Position numbers and translations under genes: made by a program
Shown: positions 34,869 to 43,023 of the stretch, in pieces
Layout of the letters: each line of letters opens with the position of its first letter
Position numbering within the stretch: position 1 is the stretch's first letter
DNA from: an uncultured Mesorhizobium sp.
Lineage (GTDB): Bacteria; Pseudomonadota; Alphaproteobacteria; Rhizobiales; Rhizobiaceae
DNA: 47,205 nt
Assembly (NCBI GenBank): GCA_937958475.1
Contig: CALFXR010000166.1
Coordinates: 1 to 47,205 of the forward strand
Direction: 5' to 3'
Notes under the pieces: model-generated
What the model was told of the DNA's origin: nothing
Seen by the model: only the letters and a program-made list of their open reading frames with translations
Databases searched by the model: none

Positions 34869-35645
34869 ATGGAAGGAGCATTCAGGGACAGGCGGTTGCT
34901 TTCGCGCATTGCTGCGACGCTGCTCGCCCTGGCGCTCATCGCCGACCGCACCGCCGGCCGTTCCTTCCCCGTCCGCTTCCTCGTGCATGCCATCTTCTCC
35001 CGGGCCGAGGCGATGGCGCGGGCCTTCGTTGCCAGGGAAATTGGAGCCGACGGCCCCGACGTGCCCTGCCTCACGGAACCGCTCGCCCTGCGCGGCGGTG
35101 CCGCCGACGTCGAACTCCTGGCGCTCCGCCTGCGCATGCTCGCTGCAGTGATCGATGTGCTGGCGGACATGGACGGCTGTTCCGCCGACCGCCCCGCCAG
35201 CTGGGCGCCCTGCCGTGACCATGGCGCGCCGGGCCAGGCGGACCCCGACCCACTTCTCCTCTTCCACGATCGCCGGCGCGGAAGCTGCCGATCTCCCCCC
35301 TTGTCGGGCGTAAGGAACGGTCCTGGATGCGGACGGAACGCCGACTGCCTGGCATTCCGGGCAACGGACGCCGTCAATCCGGACGGTGAGCGTGAGGGAA
35401 CGCGACATCGGCGCAACAACGCCATCCTCTGTCTCCTTTCCGCGCCGCATCGAGCATCGCGCCGGGCCGGTACCGGTCGATCCGCCTCATGGCGTCGTCT
35501 GTCGTTGGGGCAGCGCCGCGGTCAGTGCACCGCGGCGTACATGATTTTTTGCTCTGTCGCCTCGTCGGCGCTCATCTCCTCGACGATCTTGCCCTGCCGG
35601 GCGACGAGGATGCGGTCGGACAGCGCCATGATCTCGGGCAGGTAG
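34869..35645 (+). CDS. Small protein of unknown function, C-terminus uncertain
   Basis: The first ~115 codons look coding: GGGGAGG nine bases before ATG 34869, strong GC third positions, and a protein-like sequence (RLLSRIAATLLALALIADRTA, then SFPVRFLVHAIFSRAEAMARAFV, LLALRLRMLAAVIDVL) that is helical. I recall similar short proteins without function in Mesorhizobium relatives. After about 35240 the reading turns Arg/Ser/Cys-rich and runs 124 bases into the 3' end of the sugar ABC ATPase on the other strand. That is improbable for a real gene end. A frameshift or decayed C-terminus is likely; the true stop cannot be given. No function is assigned. Confidence 0.4.
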   Translation: MEGAFRDRRLLSRIAATLLALALIADRTAGRSFPVRFLVHAIFSRAEAMARAFVAREIGADGPDVPCLTEPLALRGGAADVELLALRLRMLAAVIDVLADMDGCSADRPASWAPCRDHGAPGQADPDPLLLFHDRRRGSCRSPPLSGVRNGPGCGRNADCLAFRATDAVNPDGEREGTRHRRNNAILCLLSAPHRASRRAGTGRSASWRRLSLGQRRGQCTAAYMIFCSVASSALISSTILPCRATRMRSDSAMISGR

Positions 35646-37012
35646 GACGAGATGACGACGACGCCGAAGCCTTCGTCGGCGAGCCGTTCGATCAGCTGGT
35701 GGATTTCGACGATGGCGCCGACGTCGACGCCGCGCGTCGGCTCGTCGAAGATGACCAGCTTCGGCTCCTGCGTCAGCGACTTGGCGATCACCACCTTCTG
35801 CTGGTTGCCGCCCGAAAGCTCGATGATGCGCGCGCTGGCATTGATGGCGCGGATCGACAGTCTGTCGATCCAGTCCTTGGCGTTCTTGCGCGCGTCCGCC
35901 ATCGAGACGACGGCGAGCGGATTCACATGGGTGGCCTCCTCGCCGATCTGGATGTTCTCCGCGATCGACATGGTCTCGAAGAAGCCTTCGATCTTGCGGT
36001 CCTCGGTGACGTAGACGATGCCGTCGCGTACGGCCTGGCGCGGGATGCGGTAGCGCACCGGCCTGTCCTCGAGCAGGACGTCGCCGCCGTGGAAGAAGTC
36101 GCGCTTCATCACGCCGGCGATGACCTTCATCGTCTCGGTGCGTCCGGCGCCGACCAGCCCGAACACGCCCGTCACCTGGCCGGCGAAGATCGAGAACGAC
36201 GTGTTGCGCACCATCGAGCCGGAAGACAGGTTCTGCACCGAGAGCAGCTTCTTGCCGTAGGGGCGGGCGACCTTCTTGCCGGCGCCGTGCAGCTGGCTGG
36301 TCAGGCTGCGGCCGACCATCGCCTGCACGACGCGGTCGCGGTCGAAGTTGGACGCCTTGTCGGTGACCACATGCTGGCCGTCGCGCAGGATGGTGATGCG
36401 GTCGGCGAGCATCAAGGCTTCTTCCAGCGCATGGCTGATGAAGATCACCGACACGCCCTGCTTCACCAGGCGGCGCACCAGACCGAAGAAGTGGTTCTTC
36501 TCCTCGGGCGTCAGCGAAGCCGTCGGTTCGTCGAAGATGATGACTCGCGCCTTCTTCTGCACTGCGCGGGCGATCTCGACCATCTGCTTGTGCGCCGCGC
36601 CGAGCGAGGAGACGAGCGCGGTCGGGTCGACCTGGAAGTTCATCCCGGCGAGGAACTGCTGGGCCTGGATGTAGAGGCCGCGCAGCCGGTTGAAGAGCAT
36701 CTCGTCGCCGAGATAGATGTTTTGCGCCACCGTCATCGACGGAACCAGGTTGGTTTCCTGGAACACCATGGCGATGCCGCGTTCCAGCGCGTCGTGCGGC
36801 GAGGACAGCGCGATCGGCTCGCCGTCGAGCAGCATCTCGCCGGAGCTCAGCTGGTGCACGCCGGCGAAGGCCTTGGTCAGCGTCGACTTGCCGGCGCCGT
36901 TCTCGCCGAGGATGGCGTGGATCTCGCCCTTCTCCAGCGTGAAGTCGATGTCCTTGATCGCGGGGACGCCGCGGAATTCCTTCGTGGCCTTCCTGAGTTC
37001 GAGAATGCTCAT
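35522..37012 (-). CDS. Sugar ABC transporter ATP-binding protein (RbsA/XylG type, two ATPase domains)
   Basis: 496 residues with two nucleotide-binding domains. The first has Walker A LGENGAGKSTLTKAFAG and Walker B IIFDEPTASLTPEE, but a degenerate signature (SLGAAHKQMVEIARAV). The second has the degenerate Walker A GLVGAGRTETMK typical of RbsA, a good signature LSGGNQQKVVIAKSL and Walker B VIFDEPTRGVDVG. This asymmetry is normal for the family. It is last in the minus-strand operon; its ATG overlaps the stop of the propeller gene by four bases. It should serve both permeases encoded upstream. Confidence 0.93.
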   Translation of the reverse strand: MSILELRKATKEFRGVPAIKDIDFTLEKGEIHAILGENGAGKSTLTKAFAGVHQLSSGEMLLDGEPIALSSPHDALERGIAMVFQETNLVPSMTVAQNIYLGDEMLFNRLRGLYIQAQQFLAGMNFQVDPTALVSSLGAAHKQMVEIARAVQKKARVIIFDEPTASLTPEEKNHFFGLVRRLVKQGVSVIFISHALEEALMLADRITILRDGQHVVTDKASNFDRDRVVQAMVGRSLTSQLHGAGKKVARPYGKKLLSVQNLSSGSMVRNTSFSIFAGQVTGVFGLVGAGRTETMKVIAGVMKRDFFHGGDVLLEDRPVRYRIPRQAVRDGIVYVTEDRKIEGFFETMSIAENIQIGEEATHVNPLAVVSMADARKNAKDWIDRLSIRAINASARIIELSGGNQQKVVIAKSLTQEPKLVIFDEPTRGVDVGAIVEIHQLIERLADEGFGVVVISSYLPEIMALSDRILVARQGKIVEEMSADEATEQKIMYAAVH

Positions 37013-38094
37013 TTCTGGATTCCCTGCACGGGCCGCGCCGCCGCCTGTTCGAGGCGCACGAGCAGGCCGGGGCCCTTGGCGGCGACCAGGAGGTCGCCGC
37101 GCTCCTCGACGACCGAAGCGATGCCGTGGACGATTCCGTCGGCGCGGCTGTGATAGCTGAAGCCCGGCTGCATGCCCGCGTCGCAGCGCGCCACGAGCCC
37201 GTAGGACAGCGTCGCCGCCCACGGCTTCATTTGGCCCATCTGCTTCAGCCGGCTGCCTTGCAGAGGCTCCTCGAAGGAGAGGTTGCTGGCCAGCGCCGGC
37301 GCCATCCAGTAGGCCTCCGGCACTTCGGCGATCATCCTCCTGCGGTAACCGTGCTCGCGCAGGATGAAGTCGACCAGCTGGTTGCGCACCGAATAGAAGG
37401 TCAGCCAGTAGCCGCCGCCCTCCGCCGGCGCGATGCGCCACGGATAGGCCGGCAGGCCGGACAGCACGGAGACGGGAGCCTTGCGGTCCGGGTCGAGCCG
37501 CAGCACGCGGTGGCGCCAGCTTTCCGAGACGAAGACGGCGCCGCCCGGCGCGGTGGCGAGACCCGACGGCCAGGCGAGCCCGTCGGCGAGTTTCTCGCCC
37601 TTGCCGCTGGCGATCTCGAATTTCCACACGCTTCCCGATTGGCCGAGCTGCATCAGGTCGCGCCGCCAGTCGCTGGCCTTTCCTGCGGCCGCACCGCTGG
37701 CGACGATCAGCGTGCCCGGACTGGCGAAGACGACCGCCGTGGGGCAGGGGACTTCCTTCAAGCCGATCGTCCGGCCGTCATGGGCGCCGCCCGAAATCAC
37801 GACGCCGCCCGTGTCGAGGCCGACAGCCAGCACTGCCCCGTCCGCCGCCAGGCAGGTGATCTCGGCGGAGAACTCCCTGGTCGTACCGCCGACCGTCTGC
37901 AGCGTGCGCCCGGACGTATAGGCGATGCCGTCGGCGGTGTGGACGAGATTGTCGATGCCGTCCGCCTGGAGCAGGCGCGGCGCCTCCTCGAGCTTCTGGT
38001 TCGGCTTCAGCGGTCCGTCGAGGATGGGAACCGTGACCGCGGCTTCGCCCCGGCCGAGAAAACTGTCGAGCGTGCGTTTGACGGCGGAAAGCAT
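37009..38094 (-). CDS. SMP-30/strictosidine synthase-like beta-propeller protein with altered metal-site residues
   Basis: 361 residues of repeated propeller blades (for example WPSGLATAPGGAVFVSESWRHRVLRLD and YPWRIAPAEGGGYWLTFYS). By eye it aligns with the C-terminal half of the fused permease upstream. At the metal or active-site positions the fused copy has Glu385, Asn539 (FPNG) and Asp585 (YPDN); here these are Asp45, Ser177 (WPSG) and Trp219 (YPWR). It may be a non-enzymatic ligand-binding or partner subunit. No signal peptide is seen, so it is probably cytoplasmic. Its start overlaps the upstream stop by one base (TGATG), and its stop overlaps the ATPase start, so it is tightly built into the transporter operon. 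Confidence 0.78.
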   Translation of the reverse strand: MLSAVKRTLDSFLGRGEAAVTVPILDGPLKPNQKLEEAPRLLQADGIDNLVHTADGIAYTSGRTLQTVGGTTREFSAEITCLAADGAVLAVGLDTGGVVISGGAHDGRTIGLKEVPCPTAVVFASPGTLIVASGAAAGKASDWRRDLMQLGQSGSVWKFEIASGKGEKLADGLAWPSGLATAPGGAVFVSESWRHRVLRLDPDRKAPVSVLSGLPAYPWRIAPAEGGGYWLTFYSVRNQLVDFILREHGYRRRMIAEVPEAYWMAPALASNLSFEEPLQGSRLKQMGQMKPWAATLSYGLVARCDAGMQPGFSYHSRADGIVHGIASVVEERGDLLVAAKGPGLLVRLEQAAARPVQGIQK

Positions 38095-40214
38095 CAGGCC
38101 TTCGCTCCCCAGTAGGTGTCGACCGCGCACCAGTTCGGGTCGGCGCCGGGAATCTGATAGGTCCCGATGCGGTTGTTGTAGATGCCGCCGAGATAGAGCA
38201 CGCCCTTGTGCTCGCGGATCGAGGTGATCATCGGGTGCTTCTGCCCGCCAAGGTCCCACAGGCTCTCCAGCACCTCGCCCTTCTCGTTGAACTTGATGAC
38301 TAGGCCGGTGTTCAGGTTCGGGTACATCCATGCGTCCGGGGCGCAGCGCCGCGCCATGCGCCGGCGGAAGCCGGGCATGGTCAGCGCCAGGTCCAGCGCC
38401 GGCGAGCGCATGCCGACGAAGGCCAGCCAGTAGGTGCCGTCCGAGGCGCGGTTGATGTTGTCGGGATAGCCGGGCGCGTCGGCGATCAGCACTTCGCTCT
38501 GGCCCTTCTTCGGCCCGTCGAACCAGTAGCGCTGCACGGTGCAGCCCCAGGTTTCGGCGAACAGGAGGGACTGCCCGTCGTGGCACATGCAGATGCCGTT
38601 CGGGAAGATCAGGTTGGGGATCTCGGTGTGCGACTTTCCGGTCTTCGGGTCGTAGCAGATGATGCGCCCGTTGCCGCGGCTCTCCAGCGCATCCACCGGC
38701 CATTCGTGCATCTCGAAGCGGGTCGTCGCCTCGGAGAAGAAGATGCGCCCGTCAGGCGCGATGTCGAGGTCGTCGGCCAGTCGCAGGCGGGAGTCGTCGA
38801 CGACTGAGAACAGGCTGCGGTTGGTTTCGTCCGAGAGCTTGATGATCTCGCGGTCCTGCGTGACCTTGTAGAGGCCCATGCCGCCGATGCAGACGTTGAT
38901 GTTGTCGTCCTTGTCGATGGCGAAGCCGAGCGGCTGGCCGCCGACGTGGGCGAAGATCTCGTGGCGCGTGTAGTCTGGTGCGAACCAGCGCATGATGTCG
39001 CCGTGCCGGTTGCCGCAGTAGAGGTTGTCGTTCCGGTCGAGGATCATGTCCTCGGCGCCTTCGATGACGCCCAGCCCGATTGCACCGACATCCTTCAGCT
39101 TGTCGTTCAGCGCGTAGGGCGAGCCGGAGCCGGGTTTCGTCGACTGCGCCTGCGGCAGCTTGTAGTAGGTCGGCGAGACGTAGACCTTGTTCAGGAGCTT
39201 GTGCCGGTTCTTCATCCAGCGCACATCGACGAAGACGGCGGAGATCAGCACGCTGCCGAGCACCAGCGAGTTCACCGGGCCGGGCACGGAGAGCGAGATC
39301 AGTCCGTTGGTCAGGATGAGCACGATGATCGTGCCGATCACTGCCTTGGCAACCGAGCCGCGGCCGCCGCCGAGCGAGTTGCCGCCGAGCACGACCGCGG
39401 TGAGCGCGGCGATCTCCAGACCGATGCCGACATCGGTGCCTGCGGTCGAAAGGCGGGCTGCGTTGAGGAAGCCGGCGAGCGTGCACAGAACGCCCGACCA
39501 GATGTAGGTGATGCACACCGTGCGCCGCACGTTGATGCCGGCATTGTGCGCGGAACGGCGCGCACCGCCGACGGCGGTCAGCCGCCAGCCCGGGCGCATG
39601 CGCGAGAGCACGATGTGCCAGGCCGCGGCGACGACGACGATGACATAGAAGGAAGCAGGGATGCCGAAAAGGTCGCCGTAGCCGAGCAGGTCCCACATCG
39701 GCGAGTCCGGCATGCCGGTGGCGATCGCCGTCGAGAAGTTCGGATAGACGAGATCGTAGATGGAGCGGAAGGTGATCAGCGTCACCAGCGTCGTCAGGAA
39801 GGCGCGCAGCCTGAGATAGCCGATGAGCACGCCGTTGATGGCGCCGAGCACGACGCCGAGCCCGATCACGGCGACGAGCGTCAGCCCGAAGCCCCAGTCG
39901 AGCGCGTTCATGCCGATGATCGACAGGAGCACGCCGAGCGCGAAGGTCGAACCGACCGAGAGGTCGATGCCGCCCGACAGCATGACGATGGCCAGCGCCA
40001 GCACCACCAGGCCGAGTTCGGCGAACTGGCGACTGTAGTCGGCCAGATTGCCCCACGAGAAGAAGCCCGGCACGAGCGAGCCGAAGATGACGATGGCGAT
40101 GATCAGCGCCGCGAAGGGGATTGCGTTGTCCATCCAACGCTTCGCCAGCAGTTCGCCGACGATGTGGTCGGGAACGTATTTGTAGCGAAGCCGGATCAGG
40201 TCTTCCTTCAGCAT
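38094..40214 (-). CDS. Ribose-type ABC permease fused to a strictosidine-synthase/SMP-30-like beta-propeller
   Basis: 706 residues from ATG 40214; the open frame could start 28 codons earlier at GTG 40298, but a large palindrome lies in that stretch. Residues about 30-335 are a sugar ABC permease (VMLSGGIDLSVGSTFALGVL, TAVVLGGNSLGGGRGSVAKA). A linker of about 45 residues leads to a beta-propeller at about 380-700: IEGAEDMILDRNDNLYCGNR, RLADDLDIAPDGRIFFSEAT, LIFPNGICMCHDGQSLLFAE, APGYPDNINRASDGTYWLAF. These are the metal-site blocks of the APMAP/strictosidine-synthase-like lactonase group (Glu385, Asn539, Asp585). In RbsC-type permeases both ends face the cytoplasm, so the propeller should meet the substrate as it enters. 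Lactone hydrolysis is inferred. Confidence 0.85.
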   Translation of the reverse strand: MLKEDLIRLRYKYVPDHIVGELLAKRWMDNAIPFAALIIAIVIFGSLVPGFFSWGNLADYSRQFAELGLVVLALAIVMLSGGIDLSVGSTFALGVLLSIIGMNALDWGFGLTLVAVIGLGVVLGAINGVLIGYLRLRAFLTTLVTLITFRSIYDLVYPNFSTAIATGMPDSPMWDLLGYGDLFGIPASFYVIVVVAAAWHIVLSRMRPGWRLTAVGGARRSAHNAGINVRRTVCITYIWSGVLCTLAGFLNAARLSTAGTDVGIGLEIAALTAVVLGGNSLGGGRGSVAKAVIGTIIVLILTNGLISLSVPGPVNSLVLGSVLISAVFVDVRWMKNRHKLLNKVYVSPTYYKLPQAQSTKPGSGSPYALNDKLKDVGAIGLGVIEGAEDMILDRNDNLYCGNRHGDIMRWFAPDYTRHEIFAHVGGQPLGFAIDKDDNINVCIGGMGLYKVTQDREIIKLSDETNRSLFSVVDDSRLRLADDLDIAPDGRIFFSEATTRFEMHEWPVDALESRGNGRIICYDPKTGKSHTEIPNLIFPNGICMCHDGQSLLFAETWGCTVQRYWFDGPKKGQSEVLIADAPGYPDNINRASDGTYWLAFVGMRSPALDLALTMPGFRRRMARRCAPDAWMYPNLNTGLVIKFNEKGEVLESLWDLGGQKHPMITSIREHKGVLYLGGIYNNRIGTYQIPGADPNWCAVDTYWGAKA

Positions 40215-40260
40215 TCTGGATATCCGTCCCGTCAGGTCTTCTGGTTGCGGATTCTGCCGA

Positions 40261-40417
40261 TCGGGGCCGCGCGCGGCCCCGAGGTCGTCGATTGTCACGG
40301 TCGCGACCGCTCACGCGAAGCGCCGACGGAAGCGTACGAATGGGCTCGTACGGCCCCGCCCTTGCCCCCGGGCGGGGCCGTGCCGGCCCGGATCGCCCCG
40401 CTCCTGCCCCGGAGCGG
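40261..40417 (-). other. Cluster of strong hairpins between the binding-protein gene and the fused permease
   Basis: The 220-base gap after the binding-protein stop (40435) holds four stems: 7 bp at 40398-40404/40411-40417; 11 bp at 40351-40361/40370-40380 (CGGCCCCGCCC and its complement); 7 bp at 40333-40339/40346-40352; and a perfect 22-base palindrome at 40261-40282. Stacked hairpins behind a periplasmic binding-protein gene often protect its mRNA or partly stop transcription, so that the binding protein is made in excess over the membrane parts. No T-run is present. Confidence 0.65.
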
Positions 40418-40434
40418 AGCCTTGCCGGATCGGC

Positions 40435-41451
40435 CTACTGCAGGTCTTCCATCGTCCAGCAGTTGCGGCGGTTGACGTTTTCCTTGGTGATCGGCGTCAG
40501 CGGCGTGAAGTAGTTCGCCTTGCGCGAGCCGGCGGCGTCGCTCGACGTCAGCAACTCGGCGATCTGCTGGGCGGCGATATGGCCCATCAGGGGCGAGTTG
40601 TAGCTGATGTTCATCGACAGCAGGCCCTTCTCGACGTTGTCGCAGCCGTTCTGGTTGCCGCCGCCGGAGGTCACGACATAGACCTGTCCCTGCTTGCCGG
40701 CCGCCTCGACCGCCGCGCCGATGCCGACGTCCTGGCTGTCCCAGACGCCGACCGCACCGCACAGGTCGGGATGCTGCTGGAGGACCGTCTCCATGATGGC
40801 GCGGGCCTTCGCCGGATCGTAGTTCGCCGCCTGGTCGGAGACGATCTGGATTTCGGGATGCTGCGCCAGCACGTTCATGATGCCGTGCTTCAGGTAGATG
40901 TTCGCCGCGCCGGTGACGACGCCCTGGACGAAGGCGATCTTGGTCGACGGGCCCTTGCCCGTGCCGCACTTGTCGACAAGCGCGTTGGCCTCGGCCTCGC
41001 CGAGCTCGACCCAGTCGGCGCCGACATAGGAATCGGTGGTCGTCACCGAGGGCATGTTGATCTGCAGGACCTTGATGCCGTCGTCCTGGGCGCGCGTGAG
41101 CAGGCGGGCGTAGGACTGGATGTCCGGATTGTGGACGATGAGCAGGTCGGGCTTCTCGGAAATCGCGGCGGTCAGCGCCTTGGTGCCTGCGTCGGTGCTC
41201 CAGTTCGGGTCCTTGATGTCGAAGGTGTAGCCGAGCTTCGCGGCATCCTTGCGGAAGATCGCCGCCCACGACTCGGTCAGGTCGAAGCCCATCGAGATGG
41301 GGATGAAGACGACGCGCTTGCCCTTCAGCGCCTCGAAGTACTCGGCACGCCCAACCTGGTCGAGGCCGGTGTCCTGCGCCTTCGTCACCGTCACGGCCGA
41401 AAGCGCCACTGTGGCCGCAACGGCCAGCTTGGTCAGAAATCTGGACTTCAT
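40435..41451 (-). CDS. Sugar ABC transporter substrate-binding protein (ribose-binding type)
   Basis: 338 residues with a Sec signal peptide (KSRFLTKLAVAATVALSAVTVTKAQ, cleavage near 25). The type I periplasmic fold of the RbsB kind is shown by KRVVFIPISMGFDLTESWAAI, SEKPDLLIVHNPDIQSYARLL and VVTSGGGNQNGCDNV. It is encoded between the two permease genes on the minus strand. The ligand is not predictable; RbsB relatives take pentoses, hexoses, polyols, autoinducer-2 and sugar-like cyclic compounds. Confidence 0.9.
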   Translation of the reverse strand: MKSRFLTKLAVAATVALSAVTVTKAQDTGLDQVGRAEYFEALKGKRVVFIPISMGFDLTESWAAIFRKDAAKLGYTFDIKDPNWSTDAGTKALTAAISEKPDLLIVHNPDIQSYARLLTRAQDDGIKVLQINMPSVTTTDSYVGADWVELGEAEANALVDKCGTGKGPSTKIAFVQGVVTGAANIYLKHGIMNVLAQHPEIQIVSDQAANYDPAKARAIMETVLQQHPDLCGAVGVWDSQDVGIGAAVEAAGKQGQVYVVTSGGGNQNGCDNVEKGLLSMNISYNSPLMGHIAAQQIAELLTSSDAAGSRKANYFTPLTPITKENVNRRNCWTMEDLQ

Positions 41452-41494
41452 TTCATGTTCCTCCCGAAAGTGAGTGCCAGAATGCGATTGGACT

Positions 41495-42469
41495 TCAGAT
41501 ATCCCCCTGCTGCGCGGTTTGTTCGTCGCGGGGATTGATCAGCGTGTCGATGACGATGGCGCCAAGCAGGATCACGCTCTTGATGAGATTCTGGGCCGTG
41601 TAGCCGATGTTCAGGATGGTCATGCCGTTGAGCAGGATGCCGACCAGTGCCGTGCCGACGAGCACGTTGCGCACGCCGCCGCGGCCGCCCGACAGGCCGA
41701 TGCCGCCGAGGACGACCACCAGCAGGACGTCGTAGATCATCGTCGAATTGTAGATGCGGGTGTTCATGCCCGAGACGTTCGCCGCCATGACGATGCCGGC
41801 GAGGTAGGCGATCAGTCCGGTGATGACATACTGCGCAACCATGACGACGCGCGTCGGCACGCCGGTGACGCGCGCGGCGAGCGGATTGTCGCCGGTCGCG
41901 TAGACGAAGCGGCCGAAGCGCGTGTAGCGCAGCATCAGGAACACGACGAGCGCCACGCAGGCGAAGGCGAAGACCGGGACCGGGACGCCGCCCATGGTGC
42001 CGCGGCCGAGGAAGTCGAACCAGGCGTAGCCGACCGGCGTGTTCTGCACGTCGATCTGGAAGAAGAACGTCCTGCCGATGCCGTAGACGATCGAGCCCAT
42101 GGCCAGCGTCGTGAAGATCGCCGGGATTTCCGCATAGGCCACGATGATGCCGGTGAGGATGCCGATCAGGACGACAAAACCGGCGCCGAGCAGGAGTGCT
42201 GCGCCGAGCGGCAGGCCGGAGCGGGAGAGCACCAGTCCCCAGGCGACCGCCACCACCATGGTCGCGACCATGGCGAGGTCGATGCCGCGGCCGATGACGA
42301 CGAAGGCCATGCCGAGGCTGAGGATGCCGAGGATCGACACGCTCTGCACCAGCGCAATGATGTTGCCGACGGTCAGGAACCGGTCGAGCACCAGCGAGAA
42401 GCCGACGAACAGCAGCGCCGCCAGGACGAAGACTACACCTTCCTGAGTCAGCTTCAGTTTAGTCGCCAT
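41495..42469 (-). CDS. Sugar ABC transporter permease (RbsC type)
   Basis: 324 residues, about ten membrane segments. VVIGRGIDLAMVATMVVAVAWG is the RbsC-type motif (variant of GGIDLSVG), GRFVYATGDNPLAARVTGV is the coupling loop, and VVVLGGIGLSGGRGGVRNVLVG matches the GG-SL-GG-G block. It is first in the minus-strand operon and probably pairs with the fused permease to form the channel. The start is preceded by GAGGAACGAGTG. Confidence 0.92.
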   Translation of the reverse strand: MATKLKLTQEGVVFVLAALLFVGFSLVLDRFLTVGNIIALVQSVSILGILSLGMAFVVIGRGIDLAMVATMVVAVAWGLVLSRSGLPLGAALLLGAGFVVLIGILTGIIVAYAEIPAIFTTLAMGSIVYGIGRTFFFQIDVQNTPVGYAWFDFLGRGTMGGVPVPVFAFACVALVVFLMLRYTRFGRFVYATGDNPLAARVTGVPTRVVMVAQYVITGLIAYLAGIVMAANVSGMNTRIYNSTMIYDVLLVVVLGGIGLSGGRGGVRNVLVGTALVGILLNGMTILNIGYTAQNLIKSVILLGAIVIDTLINPRDEQTAQQGDI

Positions 42470-43023
42470 CCACTCGTTCCTCCCACAAATGGGCGCGCTT
42501 CATTATGGCTACGCGAAGTTTTCCGCCCCGACAAGAGGGGTCTCAGATAATCGTGATAATTTGAATATTGAATCATTGTTCGAAAATAGACGCTCCATGT
42601 CAAGGAGCGCCCCAAACCGCCACTTTCGCTGCGTCTGCACAGAGGAATGTTGCAGCGCACTCTATGCCTGCATTAATAGGTGCGAAAATGTATGAAATCC
42701 TGAGCTTGGCGCGCACCTGTCCTCCTGGCGGGAGTGCGTGTCCGTGCGTGCTTGACAAACGCCGCAGATCGCGTCGATTATTGACTGGCGGTTCAAAATT
42801 CAAAAATCCTCAGGGAGAACGGTCCTTCGAACGTCAGGTGGGCCTTGGGTGGACTACCGGCGGCGACACCCGGCAGGTGGGGCGGAAAAGCAGGAATGAG
42901 ACGTCATTCGGCGCGCTTTCGGCTCCCTGACGGCGCAAGTAGATAAATTCAGTTCATCAATTTCGAACGCCCGCCCGATCATCGGATAAGCCGCGGCGGA
43001 CGGAGCAAAACGGGAGGCAGCCC
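42470..43023. promoter_or_regulatory. 554-base divergent control region with a promoter on each strand
   Basis: Minus strand: TTGACA (42603-42598), a 17-base spacer and AACAAT (42580-42575) form a good housekeeping promoter about 100 bases before the permease gene. Plus strand: TTGACA (42752-42757), an 18-base spacer and GATTAT (42776-42781), about 240 bases before the SDR gene. Between the minus promoter and its gene are two direct repeats: GATAAT twice (42546-42551, 42555-42560) and TTGAAT twice (42561-42566, 42568-42573), AT-rich against the GC-rich surroundings and possible regulator sites. Short open frames here have no ribosome sites or family resemblance. No regulator gene lies in this divergon. 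Confidence 0.55.

Noticed and set aside
34833..35450. Minus-strand open frame containing LTLTVRIDGVRCPECQAVG, which looks somewhat protein-like with a CPEC pair.
   Set aside because: It lies opposite the better-supported small gene at 34869, has no clear ribosome site and turns low-complexity; I cannot support it as a gene.
42489..42930. Short open frames in the divergent control region (for example 42568-42930).
   Set aside because: No ribosome sites, composition Ser/Arg/Cys-rich, and they overlap the promoter elements.
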